NCBI RefSeq assembly: GCF_003121985.1
Contig: NZ_QEWP01000004.1
Span: forward strand, 62,001 to 126,000
DNA length: 64,000 nucleotides
Direction of reading: 5' to 3'
Source: Marinilabilia rubra
Lineage (GTDB): Bacteria; Bacteroidota; Bacteroidia; Bacteroidales; Marinilabiliaceae
Part shown: piece after piece, positions 15,540-24,003 of the stretch
How positions within the stretch are numbered: position 1 is the first letter of the stretch
Layout of the letters: each line of letters begins with the position of its first letter
Made by a program: the position numbers and the translations under genes
Notes under the pieces: model-generated
Told to the model about the DNA's origin: nothing
Seen by the model: only the letters and a program-made list of their open reading frames with translations
The model's database searches: none

Positions 15540-16355
15540 CTACTGGGAGATGGCTCTGATGGTAAGGTACAATGCCAGAACGGAGCTTACAATTCCAAAC
15601 GAGAAAGTTTCTCCAATTCCAAAGCTTTTGGCTTTCATTGGTCTTACGTAAATAAGATCATTGGGGTACACATAATACTCATCTGATCCCACCAGGTTGT
15701 TGTCGGTAATATCTACAAAAAAGGTTTCGTAGGCATCCCCTTTAGGTCTTACAATTTTTATTTCACTTCTTTTTCCGAATGTACGAATATCTCCGGCCAA
15801 AGCAACAGCTTCATATATGGTAATTTGTTCTTTTCCCATGTCAATGCGTCCGGGACTGCCTACTTCTCCTAAAATAACAAAAGAGTTGCTTGCCAATCGC
15901 ATTTTCACATGAGCATCACTGACAAATGGCTCAAGGGCTGTTTCCATCTTTTCTTTAGCCTGCTGCAACGTTAATCCTCCAAAATTAACTTTACCTACAA
16001 ACGGAAAATCAATGTTCATATTATCATCCACAGGGTAAGTGTACAATGATTGGTTTTGCTGGGAATTTCCACCGCCACCTGATCTTGAGGGATTAAAAAA
16101 CTCAGATATTTTCGGGTTGCTTGTGTTTACCTGTATGAATAACTGGTCATTAGGCCTTAATACATACCTTTCTGTAACAGTCGTAAGCTCACTATACGGA
16201 TCTGAATAATTCTTTTTTTCCTTTTTGTTTTGAAGGTAAACAGTTTCTTTTTGTGGAATACAACTGCTAAAAACCAACACGATAAAACTAAAAAACAGAA
16301 GGAATTTTACCAGAGGTAATGATTTTTGCTGATATAAGACAGGGTTTCTTTGCAT
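15540..16355 (-). CDS. Polysaccharide export lipoprotein, Wza-like
   Basis: 271 aa from the ATG at 16355 (MQRNPVLYQQ). An upstream in-frame ATG at 16388 lies inside a TAAATTTG promoter box and is therefore unlikely. The lipobox is VLVFSSC. The Poly_export domain follows (YVLRPNDQLFIQVNTSNP, then VGKVNFGGLTLQQAKEKMETAL), and a SLBB-like domain (FVILGEVGSPGRIDMGKEQITIYEAVALAGDI). A hydrophobic C-terminal segment (FGIVSSVLALYLTIRAI) may be a membrane helix. Wza proteins form the outer-membrane exit channel and pair with Wzc kinases, whose gene follows directly. Confidence 0.92.
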   Translation of the reverse strand: MQRNPVLYQQKSLPLVKFLLFFSFIVLVFSSCIPQKETVYLQNKKEKKNYSDPYSELTTVTERYVLRPNDQLFIQVNTSNPKISEFFNPSRSGGGGNSQQNQSLYTYPVDDNMNIDFPFVGKVNFGGLTLQQAKEKMETALEPFVSDAHVKMRLASNSFVILGEVGSPGRIDMGKEQITIYEAVALAGDIRTFGKRSEIKIVRPKGDAYETFFVDITDNNLVGSDEYYVYPNDLIYVRPMKAKSFGIGETFSFGIVSSVLALYLTIRAISQ

Positions 16356-16385
16356 AGCTAAATATAATATCCAGGTTTTAACGGC

Positions 16386-16393
16386 CAAATTTA
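16386..16393 (-). promoter_or_regulatory. -7 promoter box of the wza-wzc arm
   Basis: TAAATTTG on the minus strand, a perfect TAnnTTTG. Transcription would begin near 16380, which excludes the upstream in-frame ATG and supports the Wza start at 16355. Confidence 0.45.
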
Positions 16394-16450
16394 TGGTTTT
16401 CTTTTTTAAAATTAAACATTCATAAATTTAACTTTGTCAAAAGGGTTTCC

Positions 16451-16458
16451 TATTTTTG
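16451..16458 (+). promoter_or_regulatory. -7 promoter box of the wecA-like arm
   Basis: TATTTTTG, a perfect TAnnTTTG, 28 bp upstream of the wecA-like ATG. The two divergent boxes lie about 60 bp apart, so the two polysaccharide arms share one short regulatory region. Confidence 0.45.
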
Positions 16459-16486
16459 CCAAAATATTAATTTCTGATAAAAGTCC

Positions 16487-17572
16487 ATGAATGATTACTC
16501 AACGTGCTTAATGATTTTATTTGCTGCGTTTTTGTCGTTTATTCTGGTTTTTCTTTCCATTCCTACAATCCTGCGAGTGGCCCATTCCAAAAACCTTTTC
16601 GACGAACCCGGAAAACGTAGAATTCATAAACAAAAAGTTCCCAACCTTGGTGGCTTGGGGATATTTATTGGTTTTCTGTTTACCTATACACTTTACGTGG
16701 ATTGGTTTGACTTTAAGCCGATCCCATTTATAGTGCCTGCATTATTAGTCATATTTTCCATTGGCATAAAGGACGATATAATGATTACAGCTCCCATGAT
16801 GAAACTTCTGGGACAATTGCTGGCTGCATTTATTATTGTCGGATTTGGAGGATTAAGAATTACAGCTTTTCATGGTTTTTTTGGTCTTGAACCTGATTAC
16901 TTTGCCAGTCTCGCTATTTCTATCATTTTTGTCATTTTTATTGTCAACGGATTTAATCTCATTGATGGAGTTGATGGATTGGCGGCAATTAGCGGTGTTT
17001 TATCCACGCTTGGCTTTATGTTCTGGTTTTACATTAATAATGATGTCCATGTGACTGTCTTAGGTGCTATAGTCATAGGGGCGCTCCTGGCTTTTCTGTA
17101 TTATAATGTTTTTTCCAAAAGCCAGAAGATTTTTATGGGTGATACCGGCTCTATGATCATTGGTTTTATTCTGGCTACCCTGGCTATCCGATTCATGGAA
17201 GCCAATGCTCCGGAAGTACGCACTGGTCTGGATCATCAAATGACCTCTGCCCCTGCTGTTGTTCTGGGAATATTAATAGTCCCGGTAATCGACACTCTTA
17301 GGGTGTTTTTTTTAAGGCTCTCGAAAGGAAATTCTCCATTTGTTGCGGATAAAAATCACATCCACCACCGATTGCTGACATTGGGGTTTTCACACATTCA
17401 AATTGCTTTGATTTTGGGAGGGATAAACATTGTCTTTATTGCCCTGAATTATTTGCTTAAAGACTTTGGTATGTTGAAACTTATGGTGTTAAATCTCGTA
17501 TTGGGATTTATAATTTTTTATTTGCCGGCAATATTTATCCGAAGCAAAGCCAAAAGATTGCGAAACAATTAA
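16487..17572 (+). CDS. Undecaprenyl-phosphate sugar-1-phosphate transferase, WecA/MraY family
   Basis: A 361-aa multi-span membrane protein with about 10-11 hydrophobic segments. Family signatures are present: RRIHKQKVPNLGGLGIFIGF, the Asp pair in GIKDDIMITAPMMKLLGQ, NLIDGVDGLA, FMGDTGSMIIGF and a final HIHHRLL. These enzymes transfer a sugar-1-phosphate (often GlcNAc-1-P) to undecaprenyl phosphate and so start polymer synthesis on the inner membrane. It heads the plus-strand arm of the exopolysaccharide cluster, followed by a glycosyltransferase and a second BY-kinase. The donor sugar cannot be told from sequence alone. Confidence 0.93.
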   Translation: MNDYSTCLMILFAAFLSFILVFLSIPTILRVAHSKNLFDEPGKRRIHKQKVPNLGGLGIFIGFLFTYTLYVDWFDFKPIPFIVPALLVIFSIGIKDDIMITAPMMKLLGQLLAAFIIVGFGGLRITAFHGFFGLEPDYFASLAISIIFVIFIVNGFNLIDGVDGLAAISGVLSTLGFMFWFYINNDVHVTVLGAIVIGALLAFLYYNVFSKSQKIFMGDTGSMIIGFILATLAIRFMEANAPEVRTGLDHQMTSAPAVVLGILIVPVIDTLRVFFLRLSKGNSPFVADKNHIHHRLLTLGFSHIQIALILGGINIVFIALNYLLKDFGMLKLMVLNLVLGFIIFYLPAIFIRSKAKRLRNN

Positions 17573-17610
17573 TGTCAATTCGCTGTTTGCAGCAGATCAA
17601 AATTTAATCA

Positions 17611-18366
17611 ATGGGCAAGAAAATTTCACTTATAACTGTCACTTATCAATCAGCCAAAACATTATCTGCCACCATTGAATCGGTTCGCCGTCAAACGTTT
17701 TCTGATTTTGAATACATAGTAGTGGATGGCGGTTCTACAGATGAAACCATTGATATTTTGAAAAACAACTCAGATGTTGTTGATAAATGGATCAGTGAAC
17801 CAGATAAGGGAATCTATGATGCCATGAACAAAGGAATTGGTCTGGCAGAGGGCGAATTAGTAGGGTTTATTCACGCTGATGACATCTTCGCAAAGTCAGA
17901 TATCCTTGATACCATTGATCTTAGGTCTAGGGAAACCGATTTCCATCTTCTTTATGGCGATTTGGAATATGTAAAGGCTGAAAATCCGGAAAAAGTAGTT
18001 CGATATTGGAGAAGCGGATCGTTTCGCCGGCAGCAACTTCAGCGGGGATGGATGCCGCCACATCCTACAGTTTATGTAAACAGAAAATTTTTCCATAAAA
18101 TTGGCCGGTTTAATGTAGGTTACCGTATTTCGGCAGATTATGAGTGGTTGCTTAGGGCATTATCCAATCCTGTCGTAAAAGTAGAGTACCTGCCGGAGGT
18201 TATGGTACGGATGAGATTGGGCGGTGCAAGTAATGGCTCTCTGCGAAATGTTATTGCTAAATCGGGCGAAGACCTGAAGGCATTAAGGTCAAATAACGTC
18301 GGAGGTCTCAGAACTCTTTTTCTGAAAAATGCCTCAAAATTATCTCAATTTGTCCGTAGAAACTAA
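17611..18366 (+). CDS. Family 2 glycosyltransferase
   Basis: A 251-aa protein with a GT-A fold: ISLITVTYQSAKTLSATIESVRRQTF, VVDGGSTDETIDIL, DKGIYDAMNKGIGLAEGELVGFIHADDIF (DXD-like HADD) and ADYEWLLR as the acceptor-side motif. No membrane span is visible. It resembles WcaA/WcaE-like transferases that add a sugar to the lipid-linked repeat unit. It follows the wecA-like gene by 38 bp and precedes the second kinase, so these three probably form one operon. Confidence 0.9.
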   Translation: MGKKISLITVTYQSAKTLSATIESVRRQTFSDFEYIVVDGGSTDETIDILKNNSDVVDKWISEPDKGIYDAMNKGIGLAEGELVGFIHADDIFAKSDILDTIDLRSRETDFHLLYGDLEYVKAENPEKVVRYWRSGSFRRQQLQRGWMPPHPTVYVNRKFFHKIGRFNVGYRISADYEWLLRALSNPVVKVEYLPEVMVRMRLGGASNGSLRNVIAKSGEDLKALRSNNVGGLRTLFLKNASKLSQFVRRN

Positions 18367-18447
18367 AAGTGCACTCCCCGGCTGGTTGTTTTTTTATTTC
18401 ATTTTGTTAGCTATTTTAGCAGACTGTAACCTATAATTCAATTAAAC

Positions 18448-20850
18448 ATGGTAACGAATCCGAAAGGATCTTCTTCTTTCCAGAACCATAATATTCCCGG
18501 AGGTAAAAGCGATGGGTTTTCAGATATAAAAAAGATAGCCAGGTTAGTATTACGGCATTGGTTTCTTTTTGCCATTAGCATTCCTGTCTTCCTGGGAGGG
18601 GTTTACCTGTTTCATCGTTACACACTACCCGTATACCGGGGATCGGTAACCATGCTTTTTAAAGCTGAATCGGAAAAGATGCTGAATGACATCAACCTCA
18701 TGGAAGGATTTGGGCTCTCTTCTGAAGTACGGAATATTGAAAACCAGACATTTATTATTAAGTCTCAAAAAACAATACGGGAGGTTATAGATCGGCTTGA
18801 TTTTAGTATTTCATACTATGCTGACGGACGTTTTAAAGACACAGAATTGTATCATTCTGCCCCTTTTAAAATTGAAATACTTGAAAACCATCCTCAAATT
18901 CTCGGTGTTCCACTTTATATAAAACCACTTGCAGGTGGAAAATATAAAGTTTCTGCATCCGGTGAGTCGGGGGTTTTACATAGATTTGATCAATCTTCTG
19001 CGGTCGGCCGTACAGGTCCATTTTCCTATGAGAAGACGGTCGAAGCAGGAGAAGTTGTTAATCACCAGAATTTTTCTTTTCGTATCATTCCGGATACCAG
19101 GAATTTAAGAACCGGGAGTGGAGAGTTTTTCATAAAGTTCAATTCTCATCAACAGTTAACCTCTCGTTATAGATCCAGAGTGTCTGTAAATAATTATCGC
19201 GAAGGATCGTCCATTGTGTTTATAGGTGTTACAGGCCATAATACAAGCAAGATAGTAGCTTTCCTCAATGTTTTGTCTGATGTGATTGTGGAGAATAACC
19301 TGGAACGGAAAAATGATATGGCTACCCGGTCGCTTGATTTTATTCAGCAACAACTCAAAAATGTCGCTGATACGCTCAACCAGACACAGAAAAAATTGAT
19401 GGATTTCAGGAAAAATAACCGATTTATGGTTCCTTCTGAGTTTGCATCACGTTTGGCTGATGAGTTCATCGAGTTCGAAAAGGAGCTGAAAATGATGGAG
19501 CTAAAATACGACTACTTTCAAAAATTGAAAGCGAGATTAAAAAATGGTAAAATGAAGGAGGATTATCTGCTATCAGCATTTGCAGATGACGATGCAGGGG
19601 TGGTTAACCAGCTTGTTGGTAAGTATATGGAGACTATTTCTGAAATGAAAACCCTTGATAAAGCTACAGGAATCTCCAATCCATATTATTCTCAGCTTGA
19701 AAATGAAATAAGTGTCATTAGTTCTACATTACTCCAGGCAATCGATAAAAAAATGGAAACCCTTCTTATCCGGGAAGGCGAAATAAAACAACAAGTTGCA
19801 GAATTAAGCATCCGGATGAACAATCTGCCCGAACTGGAAAAAGAGTTTCTTGAACTGGAAAGAGCTTTTAAACTAAATGATGCAATATATACTTTTCTTT
19901 TACAGAAAAACTCGGAAACACAAATTGCAAAAGCATCAAATACTCCAGACAATGAGATCCTAAATAAAGCCACAATCTCCGGCATTGTCTCTCCTGATGA
20001 AAGGGGAAATTATGGTAAAGCATTCTTGTTAGCTTTAATACTTCCTGCTGCTGTTATTGGTTTCAAAGAGATGCTGAATAACAAGATCCGTGATCGTGAG
20101 GAGATGGAATCTATAGCAGGCGATTTTCCAAATATGGGGACTATTGTTAGAAGCAGGATAACAGGAGAAAATGTCGTAAGAGAACTGCCCAATTCTTTGC
20201 TGGCCGAATCATTTCGGTCATTGCGTACAAAAATCCGTTTTATGCTCTCAGAAGAAAAGCATAAGGTGATTCTTGTAACATCCACTAATACAGGAGAAGG
20301 AAAGACATTTTGTGCCCTGAATTTAGCATCAGCTTTTGCCATTTCAGGTAAAAAAGTGGCTTTACTTGGTTTTGATATGCGCAAACCAAGACTATCAAAG
20401 ATTTTTGAGAAGGATCAACAAATTGGTATTTCTAATTATCTCGTGAATCAAAAGAAATTTGAAGAAATAATCTATCCCTCAGAATTGGAAAATATGTGGC
20501 TGATTCCCTCCGGAGTCACTCCTCCAAATCCATCTGAACTTATTGCCGGAGAAAGAACAAAATTGTTGTTTGATTACCTTAAAAGCCAGTTTGATGTAAT
20601 TGTGGTTGATACTCCGCCAATTGGCCTGGTGGCTGATGCCCGAATCCTTATGCAACACTCGGATTGTAATTTGTTTATTGTAAGAGCCGGATTAACTCAC
20701 AAAGAACATTTTGCGACCACAATTGAGGAAATACGGAATGAAAAGATATCTCATACAGGACTGGTTCTTAATGACATAAATCCGGCCGACAAGCGATACG
20801 GATATTACAATACCTCTTATTATGGGCCTTCACCCGAAGAGGTAAAGTAA
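18448..20850 (+). CDS. Second polysaccharide co-polymerase / BY-type tyrosine kinase
   Basis: An 800-aa paralogue of the kinase at 13093-15510, alike along its whole length. It has a Wzz domain with a span near 35-55, a periplasmic coiled coil, and a second span near 525 (AFLLALILPAAVIG). The kinase motifs are Walker A GEGKT (616-620), GFDMRKP and VVDTPP. Its tail RYGYYNTSYYGPSPEEVK has only five tyrosines and no Tyr-Gly array. Two kinases in opposite arms of one locus suggest a duplication with division of labour, for example one per polymer or length class (inference). No second wza gene accompanies it. Confidence 0.93.
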   Translation: MVTNPKGSSSFQNHNIPGGKSDGFSDIKKIARLVLRHWFLFAISIPVFLGGVYLFHRYTLPVYRGSVTMLFKAESEKMLNDINLMEGFGLSSEVRNIENQTFIIKSQKTIREVIDRLDFSISYYADGRFKDTELYHSAPFKIEILENHPQILGVPLYIKPLAGGKYKVSASGESGVLHRFDQSSAVGRTGPFSYEKTVEAGEVVNHQNFSFRIIPDTRNLRTGSGEFFIKFNSHQQLTSRYRSRVSVNNYREGSSIVFIGVTGHNTSKIVAFLNVLSDVIVENNLERKNDMATRSLDFIQQQLKNVADTLNQTQKKLMDFRKNNRFMVPSEFASRLADEFIEFEKELKMMELKYDYFQKLKARLKNGKMKEDYLLSAFADDDAGVVNQLVGKYMETISEMKTLDKATGISNPYYSQLENEISVISSTLLQAIDKKMETLLIREGEIKQQVAELSIRMNNLPELEKEFLELERAFKLNDAIYTFLLQKNSETQIAKASNTPDNEILNKATISGIVSPDERGNYGKAFLLALILPAAVIGFKEMLNNKIRDREEMESIAGDFPNMGTIVRSRITGENVVRELPNSLLAESFRSLRTKIRFMLSEEKHKVILVTSTNTGEGKTFCALNLASAFAISGKKVALLGFDMRKPRLSKIFEKDQQIGISNYLVNQKKFEEIIYPSELENMWLIPSGVTPPNPSELIAGERTKLLFDYLKSQFDVIVVDTPPIGLVADARILMQHSDCNLFIVRAGLTHKEHFATTIEEIRNEKISHTGLVLNDINPADKRYGYYNTSYYGPSPEEVK

Positions 20851-20890
20851 ACTTGTTTTATTTCTCTCGGAATTATTCAAAATAATTTAA

Positions 20891-21901
20891 ATGCAGCGAT
20901 TTAATAATTTCTCATTAAAGCAATACAATACATTCAATATTGATGTTAAAGCTAAAGAGTTCATTCAATTTGACGAACCGAAAGAAATCCGGAACTGGAT
21001 AGAGGAAGGGGAATTCAACAATCCTTTTCTAATATTGGGGGGTGGAAGCAATCTTTTATTTACCCGGGATTACGATGGCTCTGTCCTTTATCCTGCTTTT
21101 AAGGGAAAAAAGATAGTAAATGAAAATGATGACTATGCCTTTGTTTATTTTGCTGCAGGAGAGGATTGGGACCAATGTGTGGAATGGGCTGTAGAACATA
21201 ACTTGTGGGGTGTTGAAAATCTTTCACTGATCCCCGGTCATGCAGGTGCTGCACCAGTCCAGAATATCGGGGCTTATGGCGTTGAGCTTTCAGATTTGGT
21301 TGAAACCGTGGAAGGTGTTTACCTTGAAACAGGAAAAAAGTTCCTCAAAAAAAAAGATAGTTGCAGCTACGGATACAGATATAGCATTTTTAAGGGGCCA
21401 TTACGTAATAAAGTCATTGTAACAGGTGTTACTTTGCGGTTAAATAAAAAGCCGGCTACTAAGCTGGGGTACGGCTCACTGAAAGTTGAAGTTGAAAATA
21501 TGGGGGCTATTACGCTCCAAAATATCAGAAAAGCAGTTATTAATATCAGAACAAGTAAACTTCCTGACCCTGAAGAGAAAGGAAATGGAGGTAGTTTCTT
21601 CAAAAATCCGGTAATAAGCGGTAATTTTTATAAGAATCTTCAAGATAAATGGCCTGAAATTCCGGGATATTTTCTGAATGAAAGTAACCGGGTTAAAGTT
21701 CCGGCAGGCTGGTTAATTGATAAAGCCGGCTGGAAAGGTTACAAATCGGGCCGGGCAGGGGTTCATGATAAACAAGCCCTTGTGCTTGTAAACAATGGTG
21801 GTGCATCGGGACTGGAAATTGCTGACCTGGCTATGAAAATTAAAGAAGATATTATACAAAAATTTGAAATTCTTCTGGAGACCGAAGTAAACATCCTTTA
21901 G
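20891..21901 (+). CDS. murB: UDP-N-acetylenolpyruvoylglucosamine reductase MurB
   Basis: A 336-aa type I MurB. It has the FAD-binding motifs ILGGGSNLLF and IPGHAGAAPVQNIGAYGVE, SYGYRYSIFKG, and the catalytic-serine motif GNGGSFFKNP. It reduces UDP-GlcNAc-enolpyruvate to UDP-MurNAc in peptidoglycan precursor synthesis, in the cytoplasm. The gene lies 40 bp after the kinase and could be read with it. Its last four bases overlap the end of mltG, which converges on it. Two peptidoglycan genes here may simply adjoin the polysaccharide locus. Confidence 0.96.
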   Translation: MQRFNNFSLKQYNTFNIDVKAKEFIQFDEPKEIRNWIEEGEFNNPFLILGGGSNLLFTRDYDGSVLYPAFKGKKIVNENDDYAFVYFAAGEDWDQCVEWAVEHNLWGVENLSLIPGHAGAAPVQNIGAYGVELSDLVETVEGVYLETGKKFLKKKDSCSYGYRYSIFKGPLRNKVIVTGVTLRLNKKPATKLGYGSLKVEVENMGAITLQNIRKAVINIRTSKLPDPEEKGNGGSFFKNPVISGNFYKNLQDKWPEIPGYFLNESNRVKVPAGWLIDKAGWKGYKSGRAGVHDKQALVLVNNGGASGLEIADLAMKIKEDIIQKFEILLETEVNIL

Positions 21902-22974
21902 CGCCAGATTCTTCTCTCTCTCAAAGCCCTTCTGTACTTTGCAGCATTTACATTATGCTGCCTCAGTGTCTTGGCAAAATTGTGATAACCGGAAAAATCA
22001 TCTTTCGCACACATATAAAGATAGTCGTGATGCTCATGATTCAGAACGGCTTGAATGCCGGATATTGAAGGAAAACGAATGGGGCCGGGAGGCAGACCTT
22101 TGTACATATAGGTGTTGTAGGGCGAATCAATAACCAGGTCACGAGACAATACGCGTTTTATCGCAAAATCGCCAAGTACAAATTTTATAGTAGGATCGGC
22201 CTGCAGACGAATGCCTCTCTGCAGCCGGTTTAAATATAATCCCGCTATAGTTGGTTTCTCACTGCCTCTTACTGTTTCTTCATCAACAATGCTGGCCAAA
22301 GTTGCTGTACCGACAGGATTCAGGTTTGCAGCCTTGGCTTTCTGAATTCGTTCCTCAGTCCAAAAATTTTGATATTCCCGGTGCATTCTTTTGATAAATC
22401 CTTCAGCATCGGTATTCCACCATATCTCATATGTGTTGGGTAAAACCATTGCATAAACAGTCTCAGGAGTAACGCCAAATTCTTTAAGCAATGTAGTGTC
22501 ATTAAGGGCTTGCAAAATACTGACAGAATCGGCCTCAATGTATTCCGCAACTTTTCCTGACAAGTCCTGCTTTGTACGGACATTGCTAAAAGTGAGTTTT
22601 ACCGGAGTTTGAAGGCCACCGCGAAACACATTGACCAGTTCATTATTATTCATTCCGTTTTTCAATATATAATGACCTGGTTTTATATTGTCAGGATAAT
22701 CCTTTTTCTGAGCCAGCCAGTCAAAGTCTTCAGGTCTTTCAAGAAATCCGGAAACATTCAGAAGCCCCATGACTTCTTCATAAGAAGCTCCTGTGGGAAT
22801 ATAAAAACTGGCCGTTTTTTCCCCTTCAAGATTAACGTTTGGGGAAAATACTTTTTTTTGCAAATTCAACAATACCCAGGCACCAACAGCCACGGCCGCT
22901 GCAGCCAGAAGTGAAAAACGAATCAGTTTTCGATTATTTCTTTTATGTTTTTGTTTTATCGCCATTTTTTTCAA
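21898..22974 (-). CDS. mltG: Endolytic murein transglycosylase MltG
   Basis: A 358-aa protein with one N-terminal membrane span (LIRFSLLAAAAVAVGAWVLL), a LysM-like part and the YceG catalytic domain with the active-site Glu in LASIVDEETVRGSEKPTIAGLYLNRL. Other conserved motifs are LPNTYEIWW, LQADPTIKFVLG and SPYNTYMYKGLPPGPI. It cleaves nascent glycan strands and is thought to set their length. An alternative start at 22965 is equally possible. It faces murB with a 4-bp overlap. Confidence 0.95.
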   Translation of the reverse strand: MKKMAIKQKHKRNNRKLIRFSLLAAAAVAVGAWVLLNLQKKVFSPNVNLEGEKTASFYIPTGASYEEVMGLLNVSGFLERPEDFDWLAQKKDYPDNIKPGHYILKNGMNNNELVNVFRGGLQTPVKLTFSNVRTKQDLSGKVAEYIEADSVSILQALNDTTLLKEFGVTPETVYAMVLPNTYEIWWNTDAEGFIKRMHREYQNFWTEERIQKAKAANLNPVGTATLASIVDEETVRGSEKPTIAGLYLNRLQRGIRLQADPTIKFVLGDFAIKRVLSRDLVIDSPYNTYMYKGLPPGPIRFPSISGIQAVLNHEHHDYLYMCAKDDFSGYHNFAKTLRQHNVNAAKYRRALRERRIWR

Positions 22975-23075
22975 TACCCCGTTAAATTATTACAATAGAT
23001 TCGTAATCAATTAATTGTTAGAACACTTTCATTTGTGGTGATGTGCGGATTTTCAGCATAATACGAATTATCTTA

Positions 23076-23095
23076 CCTGACTGCCGTCAGGCAGG
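23076..23095. repeat. Short palindromic repeat CCTGACTGCCGTCAGGCAGG
   Basis: Contains CTGAC-TGCC-GTCAG with extended complementary ends. Its high GC content stands out from the flanks, and similar CTGCCTGCCGGCAGGCAGG-type intergenic repeats are common in Bacteroidota genomes. Confidence 0.5.
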
Positions 23096-23310
23096 CATCT
23101 TCTAATATCTAAAAATCTAACGATCTATTGGTTTCTGATAGAGTTTTTTTTATTAGACCACAAAAATAGAACATTATATTAATAGAGACAGCCTTCTTTT
23201 TGTTTGTTTCAAACGATTTTTTTTGCAATTTTGGTGCCGCTTATGCAAAAAAGATCAATTAAATTGTACTACAATTAGTATCGGTCTATAAATTAAGCAA
23301 ACAGTGTCAA

Positions 23311-23470
23311 AATTTATGTGCATGTTCAGAAAGTTTCATTTATAAAGCCTGCCCCGATTTTTCTTCGGGGGCTTGCGAAGCCTGAAAATGCGCAGTCCCG
23401 ATCCTCCGGGATGAGTAATTTTCGGGCAAGCATAACGCGGTAAATGGGACTTTATGGACACGCACTAATT
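23311..23470. repeat. ~160-bp nested palindromic intergenic element
   Basis: The ends AATTTATGTGC (23311) and GCACTAATT (to 23470) are complementary, followed inward by about 20 imperfectly paired bases. Inside are the hairpins CCCCGA/TCGGGG (23352-23370) and TCCCG/CGGGA (near 23396-23411), plus CCTGAAAAT pairing with ATTTTCGGG. Its whole-length palindromic design resembles a MITE or REP-type element. No coding capacity. Confidence 0.5.
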
Positions 23471-23508
23471 AGGAAATTGAGTACGGGATTAATTTTAATT
23501 ATCAAACT

Positions 23509-23985
23509 ATGGTAAGGAATATATTTTTACTGATCGGATTATTAGTTTTCTTATCCTCCTGTGCATCCTTGCGCAAAGGATCTTCCAAAATGAGTGAATC
23601 TCCCTATGCAGAGGGAGGCAAAGATGATGGCATAGAAGTGCGTGAAGATAAGAAACCTGTTGCTGAGGAAGAAAAAGAAGAGGAACAGGAAATAATTATA
23701 AGGGAAGAAAAAGTAAAGTCGGTAGATATAGAAGAGAATGAAGACCAAATCTATCGTTACTATGTTATAGTGGGCTCTTTCCGTTATCTTGATAACGCTC
23801 GTAATTACAAAAAAGACCTGATTGATGAAGGTTTTGTTCCTGTTATTTTAGAAAATGAGAACGGCCTTTACAGAGTCTCTGTAGCAGCATATAATGATGA
23901 ATTGCCTGCCCGCAATAACATCGCCGCCATTCGTCGCAACTTTCCTAAATACAGCGATGTGTGGCTTCTGATTCGTAAGCAATAA
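23509..23985 (+). CDS. SPOR-domain lipoprotein
   Basis: A 158-aa protein with a lipoprotein signal (LLVFLSSC, Cys at about 18). An acidic, Glu/Lys-rich linker follows (residues about 35-75), then a C-terminal SPOR domain (YYVIVGSFRYLDNARNYKKDLIDEGFVPVIL, then GLYRVSVAAY). SPOR domains bind denuded glycan strands at division sites. The gene is near ftsE and mltG but not linked to them in an operon. A role in the division septum is inferred from the domain. Confidence 0.88.
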   Translation: MVRNIFLLIGLLVFLSSCASLRKGSSKMSESPYAEGGKDDGIEVREDKKPVAEEEKEEEQEIIIREEKVKSVDIEENEDQIYRYYVIVGSFRYLDNARNYKKDLIDEGFVPVILENENGLYRVSVAAYNDELPARNNIAAIRRNFPKYSDVWLLIRKQ

Positions 23986-24003
23986 TAAATTAAATAACAC
24001 AAA

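Larger units (their letters stand above)
22975..23508. other. Gene-free 534-bp stretch with repeat elements
   Basis: No coding signal on either strand. It holds a short GC-rich palindrome (23076-23095) and a ~160-bp palindromic element (23311-23470), in otherwise AT-rich DNA. The promoter of the SPOR lipoprotein gene must lie in the last 40 bp. Confidence 0.7.
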
